64,000 nucleotides of DNA from Dehalococcoidia bacterium (GCA_020847985.1 JADLBC010000023.1:1-64000), one strand, 5' to 3'. Positions 29,691 through 39,002 are shown, counted from the first letter of the stretch. Notes: a model not told the origin generated them from the letters alone. Numbers and translations are program-made.

Positions 29691-30926
29691 TCAGGCGCTC
29701 TTGCGGAACAGGGGCCGGAGGAGGTTCGTCAGCGGCCCGCCGCCGCCACCCGCCTTCTTCCCCTTCTGCTTCGCCTGGCGCACGCCCGCCAGCGCCCGCG
29801 CCATTTCGCGGATCTCCAGCGAGACCTTCGTGTTCGGCCGGCTCATGACGATCGGCCGCCCAAGCTGCGCCGCCTTCACGACTTCGTTGTCCTGGGGAAT
29901 GCGCCACCACAGCGGCGAATCCAGCGTCCGCTCGACGTCCTTCTCCCGCACGCCCGTATCCACGCCCGCGCGGTTCAGCACGACCTTGATCCGCTCCTCG
30001 TCGTTCCCGAACCGCTCGTGCAGCATCTCCAGGGCCAGCACCGTGTCCTTGATGCTCGCCATGTCCAGCGTCGTCACCAGCAGGATCATCGTCCCGACTT
30101 CGATCGCCGCCGCGACGATTTCGTTGAACGTGCCCGGGGTGTCCAGGATCACGAAGTCGTGCGTCTGCGCGAGCACATCGACCACGTCCCGCACGTGCCG
30201 TGCCGTCAGGTTCCGCCAGTCGCTCGGCCGCGTCGGCGCGGGGAGGATGTGCACCCCCGACTCGTGCTCGACGAGGTACTCCTTCAGCGACTGCCGGTCG
30301 ACGTTGTCCAGGTTGCGCGCCAGGTCCGCGATCGAACGCTCCACGGGGATGTCCATCGTGATCGCGACATCGCCGAAGCGCGTGTCCATGTCCACCAGCG
30401 CTACCGACTGGTGCGCCTCGCCCGCGAGCGCCACCGCCAGGTTCGACGAAATCGTCGTCTTGCCAATGCCGCCCTTGGCCCCGAACACGGTGATGATCGT
30501 CCCCTGCGGGATCGGGTCATCCAGTTCGCCCCGGCGCCGCATGCCCTCGCGCTCCTTGCGTTCGAGCACCTTGATGATCGACGCCTCCAGCTCCTCCGGG
30601 TTCAGCGGCTCCTGGAGATAGTCCGAAGCCCCCGAGACCATCGACTGGCGCATCAGGCGGATGTTTGCCTCCGTCGAGAACACCACGATGGGCAGGTCCG
30701 GCAGACCGTCGTTGATGCGCGAAAGCGTCTGCACCGGCCGCACCAGCGGCTCCTCGATGCGCATCAGCATCACATCCGGCCGCAGCTGGAATGCCAGCGT
30801 GAACGCCTCCACGCCATAACCGGCCGCACCCGCCACGGAAAACCCGAGCATCGTCAGCGTCTTCTGGATCTCCGCGCTGCTTTCGCGGTCCGGGTCGATC
30901 ACGATGACCTGTGGAACCCTCGCCAT
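29691..30926 (-). CDS. cpaE: CpaE/TadZ-like AAA ATPase with receiver-like N-terminus
   Basis: 'MARVPQVIVIDPDRESSAEIQKTL'; 'ITVFGAKGGIGKTTISSNLAVALA'. Confidence 0.9.
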   Translation of the reverse strand: MARVPQVIVIDPDRESSAEIQKTLTMLGFSVAGAAGYGVEAFTLAFQLRPDVMLMRIEEPLVRPVQTLSRINDGLPDLPIVVFSTEANIRLMRQSMVSGASDYLQEPLNPEELEASIIKVLERKEREGMRRRGELDDPIPQGTIITVFGAKGGIGKTTISSNLAVALAGEAHQSVALVDMDTRFGDVAITMDIPVERSIADLARNLDNVDRQSLKEYLVEHESGVHILPAPTRPSDWRNLTARHVRDVVDVLAQTHDFVILDTPGTFNEIVAAAIEVGTMILLVTTLDMASIKDTVLALEMLHERFGNDEERIKVVLNRAGVDTGVREKDVERTLDSPLWWRIPQDNEVVKAAQLGRPIVMSRPNTKVSLEIREMARALAGVRQAKQKGKKAGGGGGPLTNLLRPLFRKSA

Positions 30927-31023
30927 TGCCTGTCCTCCACCATCGGCGGCGGCCCGCTCAGCGCGAGCCGCACATTGTTCCGCTACCCGTTGACCTGGAC
31001 GTTCGCACGTCCGCGGGCGCCTG

Positions 31024-31983
31024 TTACTTCTTCTTCTGCGTGAACACGTCCTCCAGCGACCAGAGCTGCGCACCCTCGATCGCCTTCGCATCGCCCTTCT
31101 GCCGCGGGAGAATGCGCCACTGCCCGATCTCGTCCTTCATCGCGTCGATGATCGCGACCTTCGCCGCGATATCCACCGGCAGCGCCAGCGTCAGCGAGAT
31201 CGCCTTCTCATACGTCGCGAGGTCCTTCTCCTTGTCCGGGTCCACGCTCGTCCCCGAACCGGCCGTCGCGGTCGTGCTCGTGCCCAGCGTCGTCGTCGTC
31301 GCGCCCGCCGTCGCCGTCGAACTCGCCGCCGCCTTCGCCTTCTGCGCGTCCGTGTTCACCACGACCTTCACCAGCGTCTGCGAAACCGCCAGCACCTCGA
31401 CGTCGCTCGCCAGGATGCCCGCGATCACGTCCGGCTTCTCCGCCCCCGTGAGCGGGTCGATCTTGCTCAGCGTCGTCAGGCCCAGCACATCCACCCGGTC
31501 GCCCGGCTGCGGCAGGCCGCCGGCGATCCACGCCTCGTGCGGCACCTGCAGCGCCAGCGCCCGCATCCCCTCCGGGATCTTGTAGGCGAGCCCCGCCTGG
31601 CCTTCGTACGTCGTTACCTGCGCCGAAAGCACCTGCTCGCCCGTCACGGCGGGCGCCGTCGTCACCTTGCCGACGAGCTCCTCGGAGCGCGTCGCCTCGA
31701 ACCGGCCCGGCAGCAGCGCGGCCGCCGGCACCGTCTTCGCTTCCAGCATCGAATCCGTGATCTTCTCGCCCGCGCCGACATCGCGCGTGAACACCAGGAC
31801 CGATTCCGCCCCGTTCCCGGCGTTGAGCGCCTGGTCGAGCGTGCTGTCCTTGGCGCCCCGGCTGTTCAGGAACGCGAACATGAGCGCCGCGCTCAAAATG
31901 CCGAACACCGCGGCGAGCATCAGGACGCCGCGATTCCGGCTCGAACCGGCCGCGGCTGTGGAAGCGATAGAAGTACGTGGCAT
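31024..31983 (-). CDS. cpaB: Flp pilus assembly protein CpaB (SAF domain)
   Basis: 'VLVFTRDVGAGEKITDSMLEAKTVPAAALLPG', 'VPHEAWIAGGLPQPGDRVDVLGL'. Confidence 0.85.
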   Translation of the reverse strand: MPRTSIASTAAAGSSRNRGVLMLAAVFGILSAALMFAFLNSRGAKDSTLDQALNAGNGAESVLVFTRDVGAGEKITDSMLEAKTVPAAALLPGRFEATRSEELVGKVTTAPAVTGEQVLSAQVTTYEGQAGLAYKIPEGMRALALQVPHEAWIAGGLPQPGDRVDVLGLTTLSKIDPLTGAEKPDVIAGILASDVEVLAVSQTLVKVVVNTDAQKAKAAASSTATAGATTTTLGTSTTATAGSGTSVDPDKEKDLATYEKAISLTLALPVDIAAKVAIIDAMKDEIGQWRILPRQKGDAKAIEGAQLWSLEDVFTQKKK

Positions 31984-32070
31984 CGCAGGATCTCCTCCCC
32001 TAGCTGTATCGACAGCCACACTCCACCGGCACAGGGCCGCAACCCCCCCTTGACCTTCCCGATCCCTTGG

Positions 32071-32105
32071 CCAACGAAACGGCCGCCCCTTGCGAGGCGG
32101 CCGTT
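32071..32105 (-). terminator. Intrinsic terminator between tadG-like gene and cpaB
   Basis: 10-bp stem AACGGCCGCC/GGCGGCCGTT; minus-strand tail TTTCGTTGG. Confidence 0.75.
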
Positions 32106-32131
32106 GGCAGCGATCCGGGCCGGTGGGCCGG

Positions 32132-33715
32132 CTACTGCGTCAGCTGAATGTGCGTCTCCGCCGCGATGTTCGCGAACGCGTCATCGAGTTCGGCCGTCGT
32201 CGGCGATTTGAAGTACTTCCCGCCCGTCAGTACCGCAACCGCCTCCAGGTTGGCATCGTCCACCGCCGTCCCCAGGCCGATCGTGTAGAGCGTCACCCCT
32301 GCCGCCTTCAGCCGGTTGGCTTCCGAAGTCAGGTGCGAATACGCGACCGATGTTCCCGGGCTCTGTGGCGAACTGCACGAGCCGTCGTAGTTCGACTGGC
32401 TGTACGAGGAGTTCTGGCAGACCGTGTTCGTCATACCGTCAGTCAGCAGGACGACGATCTTCTTCGAATTCATCCGCGAACCCGGACCCGTCGCGATCCG
32501 CCGTCCCAGCGCCGCCGCATAGGCGATGTTCGTGCCGCCCTGGGGTACCAGGATGGCGTCCATCTGCGTGCGAACCGTCGAGAACGTGCTGATCAGGTTG
32601 TAGTTGATCGTCCCCGAGGAGGAGAACGACGCCAGCCCGATCTTGTCGTAGGACTCGTTGAAGAAATTCGTGAAGTACTTCGCGTTGCTGATCATCGAGT
32701 CGAAGGGCTCGTGCGGGCCGTTCGTCGTCGTCGTCGCCTGGTAGGGCGCCGCCTTGTCACAGTACGGCTGGTCCGGGTTCGGAGCCGTGTCGTTCCCATG
32801 CAACGACCAGATGTACGCCCGCGCCGCATCCGCCGCGTTCGCGCTCCCGTGGTGATAGGCCTTCAGGGTCGGCGTGCTGTTGGCGTTGTTCCACTGCGCC
32901 CGCGTCACCGTGAGCTGGTTGGCCGGCACGTTCACCGCCGTGATTTTGAAGAGCTCGTCGTCGATCTGGATCATCCCCGCCCGTGGGCTGCCGCCGCCCG
33001 TCGGCGTGCGCTGCCAATATGGCGTGGTGCTGTTCCAGCCGTCACCGAAGTTCGCACGGTTCGTCGCCGCGCTCGTGCTGTTGAACACGCGCACGTCGTT
33101 CAGCGTGATGGTGATGCTGTTCCCCGAGACCGCCGGGATATCCGCCGCCAGGCGTGGGAAGCTGAATCCCCCCGCCGGCACCGTCAGCCGCCCCGGGCTC
33201 ATCAAGTAGATGGAGTTCGCGTTCTCCGTCTCTTCGTAGCTCGCCATGCACATCGACCCCGAGATGTCGAGGACGATCGCGATATCCAGCACCTGCGAAG
33301 CCGCCGTGCCCGTCGCGGATACGTGCCAGCTGTTGATGCCGAAGACCCGTGCGAAGAACGTCGGGATGTCTGCCTGGCCGGTGATGTTCACGGCCTTATT
33401 CCCCGCGGGGAAGTTCGTCGTGAAGCTCACATTCTGGCCCTGGCTATTGATGAACGAAGCGTTCTTCGTCCAATACGTATTCGCCGCCGCCGAGGCCGCG
33501 CTGGTCCCGTGCGGCATGTCCTGGGCCGCCGCGAGCGCCGCCGCGTCCACCGCCGCCTGCATCTGCGTCCGCGCCCAGAGCAGCCGGCCGACATCGACGC
33601 TCAGCGCCACCAGCCCGATCAGCCCGATGAGGCCGATCGCAAAAAGCGGCAGAGTCTGCCCGCGCTCATCGCGCACGCGTCCCCTGCCCATCAGCTTGTT
33701 CAGAATCGTTTGCAT
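32132..33715 (-). CDS. TadG-like pilus protein with VWA domain
   Basis: 'RDERGQTLPLFAIGLIGLIGLVALSVDVGRLLWARTQMQAAVDAAALAAA'; VWA MIDAS 'DISGSM'; 'LLTDGMTN'. Confidence 0.85.
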   Translation of the reverse strand: MQTILNKLMGRGRVRDERGQTLPLFAIGLIGLIGLVALSVDVGRLLWARTQMQAAVDAAALAAAQDMPHGTSAASAAANTYWTKNASFINSQGQNVSFTTNFPAGNKAVNITGQADIPTFFARVFGINSWHVSATGTAASQVLDIAIVLDISGSMCMASYEETENANSIYLMSPGRLTVPAGGFSFPRLAADIPAVSGNSITITLNDVRVFNSTSAATNRANFGDGWNSTTPYWQRTPTGGGSPRAGMIQIDDELFKITAVNVPANQLTVTRAQWNNANSTPTLKAYHHGSANAADAARAYIWSLHGNDTAPNPDQPYCDKAAPYQATTTTNGPHEPFDSMISNAKYFTNFFNESYDKIGLASFSSSGTINYNLISTFSTVRTQMDAILVPQGGTNIAYAAALGRRIATGPGSRMNSKKIVVLLTDGMTNTVCQNSSYSQSNYDGSCSSPQSPGTSVAYSHLTSEANRLKAAGVTLYTIGLGTAVDDANLEAVAVLTGGKYFKSPTTAELDDAFANIAAETHIQLTQ

Positions 33716-33788
33716 GGCGTGGTCCCTTTCCGGGTGGGTGGAGGCACGTCGCACCCTTGTGGACACCTGGTTCCTGGTCGCGCCCTCG

Positions 33789-34277
33789 TCATTCGAGGCG
33801 CATGTACGAAGTGGATTGAATCGTCGGCGCCGAGATCGAACTCCCGCCGACGAGCTGCATGATGTTTCCGATGGGCGTCACGAAGTTGAACGCGAACGCC
33901 ACCTTCACCGACGTCTCGGACCCGCGCGTGCCCTGCACGTTCGTCTTGGTGACCGTCACCTTCGACGCGTCGATCGCGCAGTTCGTGAACGCCGGGTAGC
34001 TGCTGCAGAAGCTCCCGTAGAGCTTCGCGTCGATGGTCGCGCTGTCCGATTGCACCGCCGCCGCCCGCGCACCTTCGCGTGCCGCGTTCGTGACGACGAT
34101 CCAGGTGTAGTACCCGCGTCCGAAGTCCACCATGCCGAACAGCAGGAGCAGGAACACGGGCAGGATGAGCGAGAACTCGACCAGCGATTGGCCCTTCTCG
34201 CCACCCCGGAAGCCCCGGCGCCGCCACCCACGCGCGGCCTGCTGTCCATTGGCGCCAGCGTTCCGCGGTTCGGTCAT
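33789..34277 (-). CDS. TadE-like pseudopilin
   Basis: 'GEKGQSLVEFSLILPVFLLLLFGMVDFGRGYYTWIVVTNAAREGARAAAV'. Confidence 0.9.
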   Translation of the reverse strand: MTEPRNAGANGQQAARGWRRRGFRGGEKGQSLVEFSLILPVFLLLLFGMVDFGRGYYTWIVVTNAAREGARAAAVQSDSATIDAKLYGSFCSSYPAFTNCAIDASKVTVTKTNVQGTRGSETSVKVAFAFNFVTPIGNIMQLVGGSSISAPTIQSTSYMRLE

Positions 34278-34395
34278 GTCGCTTCCCTCGCCTGGGCGCG
34301 TGGCCCGGATGTGGTTCGGGGGCGGGACGGGAGAGCCCCATCCCACCCCCGGTGCCTTTGCGTCCGCCCCCTCGCGGGGGCACCGCGCTCCGCCT

Positions 34396-34581
34396 TTAGA
34401 AGGCCGCGTTCACGCTGCCGAGCGCGCCGTTGATGCCACCACCCAGGGTCTGGAGAGCGGCGATGCAGACGACGGCGATGAGGGCGAGGATGAGGCCGTA
34501 CTCGGCGAGGCCCTGGCCTTCTTCGTCGCGGGTCTTGGCGGCCACGTACTTGCGGAGCGCCCAGTTGTGAATCTTCGACAT
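34396..34581 (-). CDS. flp: Flp family type IVb pilin
   Basis: 61 aa; 'DEEGQGLAEYGLILALIAVVCIAALQTLGGGI'. Confidence 0.95.
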   Translation of the reverse strand: MSKIHNWALRKYVAAKTRDEEGQGLAEYGLILALIAVVCIAALQTLGGGINGALGSVNAAF

Positions 34582-34976
34582 GGTTTCCTACCTCTTCCTG
34601 TGGTGGGGCCCCTGCCCCGTTTCGATGTCTCCCCGTCCTGTGCCCCGGGCCTCCCCGGCCATCTCCAGTGGCCAGCCCTCCCCGGCTGCCCCGCGGCGCT
34701 CCCTCTCTGGTGCGCGCTTGCGGGCCATCCGGCTCGGGACCGGTGCTCTCGTTGAGGAGCTACTAGCAACTTCGTCCAGACCTGGCGGCTCTAAAGGTGG
34801 GTTACCCCTTGTTCACCGGCCCTTCCCCATCCGGTCGTTCCCCGCTCTCCTTCGAAGCTGCCCGCCGGCTCCATCAGATTCGGCTGCCCTGTTCACCTTC
34901 GACCGCGCCCACCCATACCCGCAGGGCTCGCTCCTGCCGATGGTGAAAAAGACACGCACGACGGAGTAACCGCCAC

Positions 34977-35612
34977 ATGGCCGCACGCGCCGCCGCCGAC
35001 CCCCAGGTCCGCTCCCATATCAGCCCTTCGGCGTTCCTCCAGGATGCTGCCCTCGTCCTCGTTTCCACCCTCTTCTTCTGGGCGAACGCGCGCGAGGCCC
35101 TCGATGGCCACCTTCGCAACATCCCCTTCGCCTTCGAACAGGGGCTGCTCGTGTTCATGTTCCTCAGCCGCCGGCGCGCCATCGCCACCAGCACGCGGCC
35201 GATGGATTGGCTCGTCGCCATCGGCGGCTGGACGGCCCTGCTCCTGCGCCCCCACGACGGCGACTCACTGCCGCAGCTCGCCGGCACCGCCATCCAGGTT
35301 GCTGGACTCTGCCTCGTCTTCGTCGGCTTCAGCTACCTCGGGCGCAGCTTCGGCGTCGTCGCCGCCAACCGCGGCCTCAAGGTGAACGGCCCCTACCGGC
35401 TCGTGCGCCATCCCATCTACTTCGCCCACTTCGTCACGATGTCCGGCTACATCGTGGGCAACCCCACCCCCTGGAACATCGCCGTCTTCGCGCTGACCGC
35501 CGTCTTCCAGGTCCTCCGCATCCGCGCCGAAGAGCGCATCCTCTCCGATACCGCCAACTACGCCGAATACCGCGCTCGCGTCCGGTACCGCCTGCTGCCC
35601 GGCATCTGGTAG
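34977..35612 (+). CDS. Isoprenylcysteine carboxyl methyltransferase-family membrane protein
   Basis: 'GLKVNGPYRLVRHPIYFAHFVTMSGYIVGNPT...IRAEERILSDTANYAEYRARVRYRLLPGIW'. Confidence 0.85.
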   Translation: MAARAAADPQVRSHISPSAFLQDAALVLVSTLFFWANAREALDGHLRNIPFAFEQGLLVFMFLSRRRAIATSTRPMDWLVAIGGWTALLLRPHDGDSLPQLAGTAIQVAGLCLVFVGFSYLGRSFGVVAANRGLKVNGPYRLVRHPIYFAHFVTMSGYIVGNPTPWNIAVFALTAVFQVLRIRAEERILSDTANYAEYRARVRYRLLPGIW

Positions 35613-35653
35613 CGCGCCCGGCGGCCTTCCGCCCGCGCCGCTACACTGTCGCC

Positions 35654-36331
35654 ATGGAAGTTGCGAACGAGATCATGGTCCGCGGCATCGTCGTCGGTGT
35701 GTTCCAGGAAAACTGCTGGGTCATCGGCAATCGCCGCACCCGCGAAGCCATCTGCATCGACCCCGGCGACCAGCCCGAGGAGATCCTCGCCCTCGCCCGC
35801 GATATGGGCGTCGAGATCAAGCTCATCGCCAACTCCCACGCCCATATCGACCACGTCCTCGGCATCCGCGGCATCCACGCCGCCACCGGCGCGAAATTCC
35901 TCCTCCACCACCAGGACCTCGACCTCCTGCGCGATGGCTTCGGCATGTCCGCCGCCCGCTTCGGGCTCGACCCGACGCAGAAGCCCCCCGACCCCGACGC
36001 CTTCGTCGAGGACATGGATACCGTCGAGGTCGCCGGCCTCCAGCTCAAGGCCATCACCACCCCCGGCCACACCCCCGGCAGCGTGAGCTACTACGCCGAG
36101 GGCATGCTCTTCAGCGGCGATACCCTCTTTCGCGGCTCCATCGGCCGCACCGACCTCCCCGGAGGCGACCTTGCCCAGGAGATGACGAGCATCTGCGACC
36201 GCCTGCTCACCCTGCCGGATGACACCATCGTCCTTCCCGGGCACATGCAGGAGACCACCGTCGCCTTCGAAAAGCAGAACAACCCCTTCGTCCAGGAGTG
36301 GCGCCGTCACCTCGAGTCGCTCCAGCGCTGA
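35654..36331 (+). CDS. MBL-fold hydrolase (glyoxalase II-like)
   Basis: 'NSHAHIDHVLGIRGI', 'TPGHTPGSVSYY', 'GDTLFRGSIGRTDLPGGD'. Confidence 0.9.
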   Translation: MEVANEIMVRGIVVGVFQENCWVIGNRRTREAICIDPGDQPEEILALARDMGVEIKLIANSHAHIDHVLGIRGIHAATGAKFLLHHQDLDLLRDGFGMSAARFGLDPTQKPPDPDAFVEDMDTVEVAGLQLKAITTPGHTPGSVSYYAEGMLFSGDTLFRGSIGRTDLPGGDLAQEMTSICDRLLTLPDDTIVLPGHMQETTVAFEKQNNPFVQEWRRHLESLQR

Positions 36332-36470
36332 GCGCGTCGCCGCCCGGTAAACGCCCGGCCCACCGTCAGCTTCCCGCGATACCGCCGCGTCCAGCCGTGA
36401 CTCCGGCGTACGCCCCGCGCGTTCCAATAGGTACGCGGCCGGGAAACCAGCCGGCCCGAAGGAGGTCCCC

Positions 36471-36599
36471 ATGAATCAGCAATGCGACCGGTGCGGACAG
36501 CAGATCCAGGGCGACGCCGTCCACTACCGGGACCGGAACTTCTGCTCCCAGGACTGCCTCAGCTCCTTCAAGCGCGACGAAGCCGGTGCGTCCCGCTGA
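36471..36599 (+). CDS. 42-aa Cys4 zinc-finger mini-protein (absent from ORF track)
   Basis: ATG after GGAGG SD: MNQQCDRCGQQIQGDAVHYRDRNFCSQDCLSSFKRDEAGASR; Cx2C-x16-Cx3C. Confidence 0.75.
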   Translation: MNQQCDRCGQQIQGDAVHYRDRNFCSQDCLSSFKRDEAGASR

Positions 36600-36610
36600 C
36601 GCACCGGCTT
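36580..36610 (+). terminator. 12-bp stem hairpin overlapping the stop codon of the 42-aa gene
   Basis: AAGCCGGTGCGT / ACGCACCGGCTT. Confidence 0.55.
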
Positions 36611-36623
36611 CCCGTGTGACCGG

Positions 36624-36654
36624 ACAAACGAAAGGGGCCGATTCGGCCCCTTTC
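36624..36654. terminator. Bidirectional terminator between convergent zinc-finger genes
   Basis: GAAAGGGGCCG-att-CGGCCCCTTTC; minus-strand tail CGTTTGTCC. Confidence 0.75.
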
Positions 36655-36676
36655 GCATCGTCTCTCCAGGCGGTGC

Positions 36677-36901
36677 CTAGAACCCCGCCGGGGTAGCTTC
36701 CTCGGTCGACTTCTTGTGACGGAGCAGCGCCTCGAGCGTGAACCCGAGGTCCGCCTTCTCGCACAGTGAGCTGCAGTAGGTCATCTTCAACGACGAACTC
36801 GGGGACTTGCGCCAGTCGTAGCGCAGCCCGCAGCGAGCGCACACTTTGATGTTGTCCAGGCTCATCCCCGTCGCGCCGGGGCCAATGATGGGCGTATCCA
36901 C
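36677..36901 (-). CDS. Cys4 zinc-finger mini-protein, paralog A
   Basis: GTG start after GGGAGG; '...IKVCARCGLRYDWRKSPSSSLKMTYCSSLCEKADLGFTLEALLRHKKSTEEATPAGF'. Confidence 0.75.
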   Translation of the reverse strand: MDTPIIGPGATGMSLDNIKVCARCGLRYDWRKSPSSSLKMTYCSSLCEKADLGFTLEALLRHKKSTEEATPAGF

Positions 36902-37014
36902 GTTCCCTCCCCACGTCCTGAGTGACGTCCACTTACAGAACGTAGTTCCAGCGTAGAAGGTTCCGTCCACTGCCGCCACCACGGTAACAGCAGCTTAAAG
37001 AAACCCTCTTCCTG

Positions 37015-37203
37015 CTAGGCCGCCACCGTTCGCTCGGACCGCAGGATCGTCTCGATCGTGAAGCCCAGGTCCGCCTTTTCGCACAGCGAGCCGCAGTACG
37101 TCATCTTCAGCGACGAGCTCGGAGACCGCCGCCAGTCGTAGCGCAGCCCGCAGTGCACGCACGTCACGATGTTCTTCGGGTCGAATTCAGTGATGGTTCC
37201 CAT
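37015..37203 (-). CDS. Cys4 zinc-finger mini-protein, paralog B
   Basis: 'MGTITEFDPKNIVTCVHCGLRYDWRRSPSSSLKMTYCGSLCEKADLGFTIETILRSERTVAA'. Confidence 0.8.
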   Translation of the reverse strand: MGTITEFDPKNIVTCVHCGLRYDWRRSPSSSLKMTYCGSLCEKADLGFTIETILRSERTVAA

Positions 37204-37317
37204 GGCGAGTAGTCCTTCCCCCCGGCCGTTCCCGGCACTGGGATAGCGTGGCATTCACCGGAAGCAGGGCGCACCGCCATTAGGAGCAGAAAACACCCGC
37301 CTTTCGGCCGAAACTCC

Positions 37318-37509
37318 TTACGCCGCCAGCAGTGAGCGCCACGCCGGGCGCACCCGCTTGTAGTCGTACAGGAGCGTCTCGATGGTGAACCCGAGGTCCG
37401 CCTTCTCACAGAGCGACCCGCAGTAGGTCATCTTCAGCGACGAACTCGGCGATCGCCGCCAGTCGTACCGCAGGCCGCAGCGTCCACAGATCCGGATCGG
37501 GTTCTCCAT
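37318..37509 (-). CDS. Cys4 zinc-finger mini-protein, paralog C
   Basis: SD GGAGGAAA; 'MENPIRICGRCGLRYDWRRSPSSSLKMTYCGSLCEKADLGFTIETLLYDYKRVRPAWRSLLAA'. Confidence 0.8.
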   Translation of the reverse strand: MENPIRICGRCGLRYDWRRSPSSSLKMTYCGSLCEKADLGFTIETLLYDYKRVRPAWRSLLAA

Positions 37510-37712
37510 CGGTTTCCTCCGCGAACGGCCCCCCCGCGAACGGGGATCCGTCATGGACCGATCATCGGCACGCGCCCCGGCTACCGGCACTACGGGGTTT
37601 CGCCGATCCATTGCAGAACCGCACCGGGGTAACCCTCATGCGAGCCGCCTGCAACCCCTCGACTTCCCCCGTGCCCTCCCGCTGCGATACCGGCTCCCGC
37701 GGCCGGCCCCGG

Positions 37713-39002
37713 CTACGCCTTGAGCGCGATCTCCCGCAGCCGCTGCATCGCCCGCGCGCGGCGCTGTTGCGCCTCCGGCAGCTTCGCGATGTCCTCCTCC
37801 GCGATCGCGAAACCGTACGCCCGGTACGCCTCGATCTGGTCGTCCGTGAGTTCGCGCATCCACTCCTTCCGCTGGAAGGCCGCCTCCACATAGGGCGCGA
37901 GTTCGTCCGCCTTCCGCCGCGCGCGCTCATCCTCGCGCTCCTTGAACTCCGGCATTACCGCCGATGCGAACAGGTCGAGCGATTCGCAGATGTCCTCGTG
38001 CCGGTTGTTCCCGCCCTGCTGGATGAACACCGTCTGGTCCACGCCAGCGGCCGCGAACTCCGAAAGGTGCGCCCGCATCGAATCCGGCGTGCCGATGCCG
38101 CCCGTGCCGCCGCCCATCACCTCCGTGCCCAGGGCGTCCCGCACCGCGATGTACTTGTTCCAGATGTTCGTTCGCCCCGGCTTGTGCTCGCCGAAGTTGT
38201 AGTGGTGTCCCAGCGCGAACTGGAAGAAGCGGAAACCATCGAGCCCCCGCCGCGCCGCCTCGGCCGCATCCGGGTGGCACGAAAAGCTCGTCACCATCGC
38301 CACGTTCGGGTTCACCGCATGCCCGATCGGCACACACTCGCGCTTGAACGTCTCGTAGTAGTCATCCACCCACTTCTTCGCCTCCGCCGGGTCCACGAAG
38401 GCGAAGGTCAGCGCCCCGATGCCCAGTTGCGCCGCGAGATGGATCGTGTCCCGGTTCGAACATGCCACCCAGAGCGGCGGATGCGGCTTCTGCACCGGCT
38501 TCGGCACCACGTTCCTCGTCGGCATCGAAAAGAACCGCCCCTGGAAGCCCGGGTACGGGTCCATCGCCAGCATGTTCGCGACCTGCTCCGTCGTCTCGCG
38601 CCACATCGCACGGCGTTCCGAAGGCTCGATCGCGAACCCCTCCAGCTCCGCCCGGGAGGCCGATTCCCCCGTGCCCCACTCCACGCGCCCGTTCGACACC
38701 AGGTCCAGCGTCGCGATCTCCTCGGCGATGCGCGCCGGGTGGTTGTAGTTCGGCGGCATGAGCTTGATCCCGTGCCCCAGCCGGATGTTCTTCGTTCGCT
38801 GGCTGGCCGCCGCCAGGAATACCTCCGGCGCCGAGGAGTGCGAATACTCCTCGAGGAAGTGGTGTTCCACCTCCCACGCGTAGTCGATCCCCAGCCGGTC
38901 CGCGAGCTCCACCTGCGAAAGCGCATCCTGGAACAGCTTCAGCTCGGCCCCTTCGCCCCATGGCCGTGGAATCTGGTGTTCATAGAAGATCCCGAACCTC
39001 AT
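37713..39002 (-). CDS. LLM-class flavin-dependent oxidoreductase
   Basis: 'MRFGIFYEHQIPRPW...LGIDYAWEVEHHFLEEYSHSSAPEVFLAAASQRTKNIRLGHGI'. Confidence 0.9.
   Translation of the reverse strand: MRFGIFYEHQIPRPWGEGAELKLFQDALSQVELADRLGIDYAWEVEHHFLEEYSHSSAPEVFLAAASQRTKNIRLGHGIKLMPPNYNHPARIAEEIATLDLVSNGRVEWGTGESASRAELEGFAIEPSERRAMWRETTEQVANMLAMDPYPGFQGRFFSMPTRNVVPKPVQKPHPPLWVACSNRDTIHLAAQLGIGALTFAFVDPAEAKKWVDDYYETFKRECVPIGHAVNPNVAMVTSFSCHPDAAEAARRGLDGFRFFQFALGHHYNFGEHKPGRTNIWNKYIAVRDALGTEVMGGGTGGIGTPDSMRAHLSEFAAAGVDQTVFIQQGGNNRHEDICESLDLFASAVMPEFKEREDERARRKADELAPYVEAAFQRKEWMRELTDDQIEAYRAYGFAIAEEDIAKLPEAQQRRARAMQRLREIALKA

Noticed and set aside
27882-31043. 1053-aa plus-strand ORF
   Set aside because: Antisense to confident cpaF/cpaE genes; no domain signature, Arg/His/Leu-rich shadow ORF.
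36677-37509. CRISPR-like or satellite array
   Set aside because: The ~310-340 bp periodicity comes from three paralogous coding genes with intact frames and SDs.
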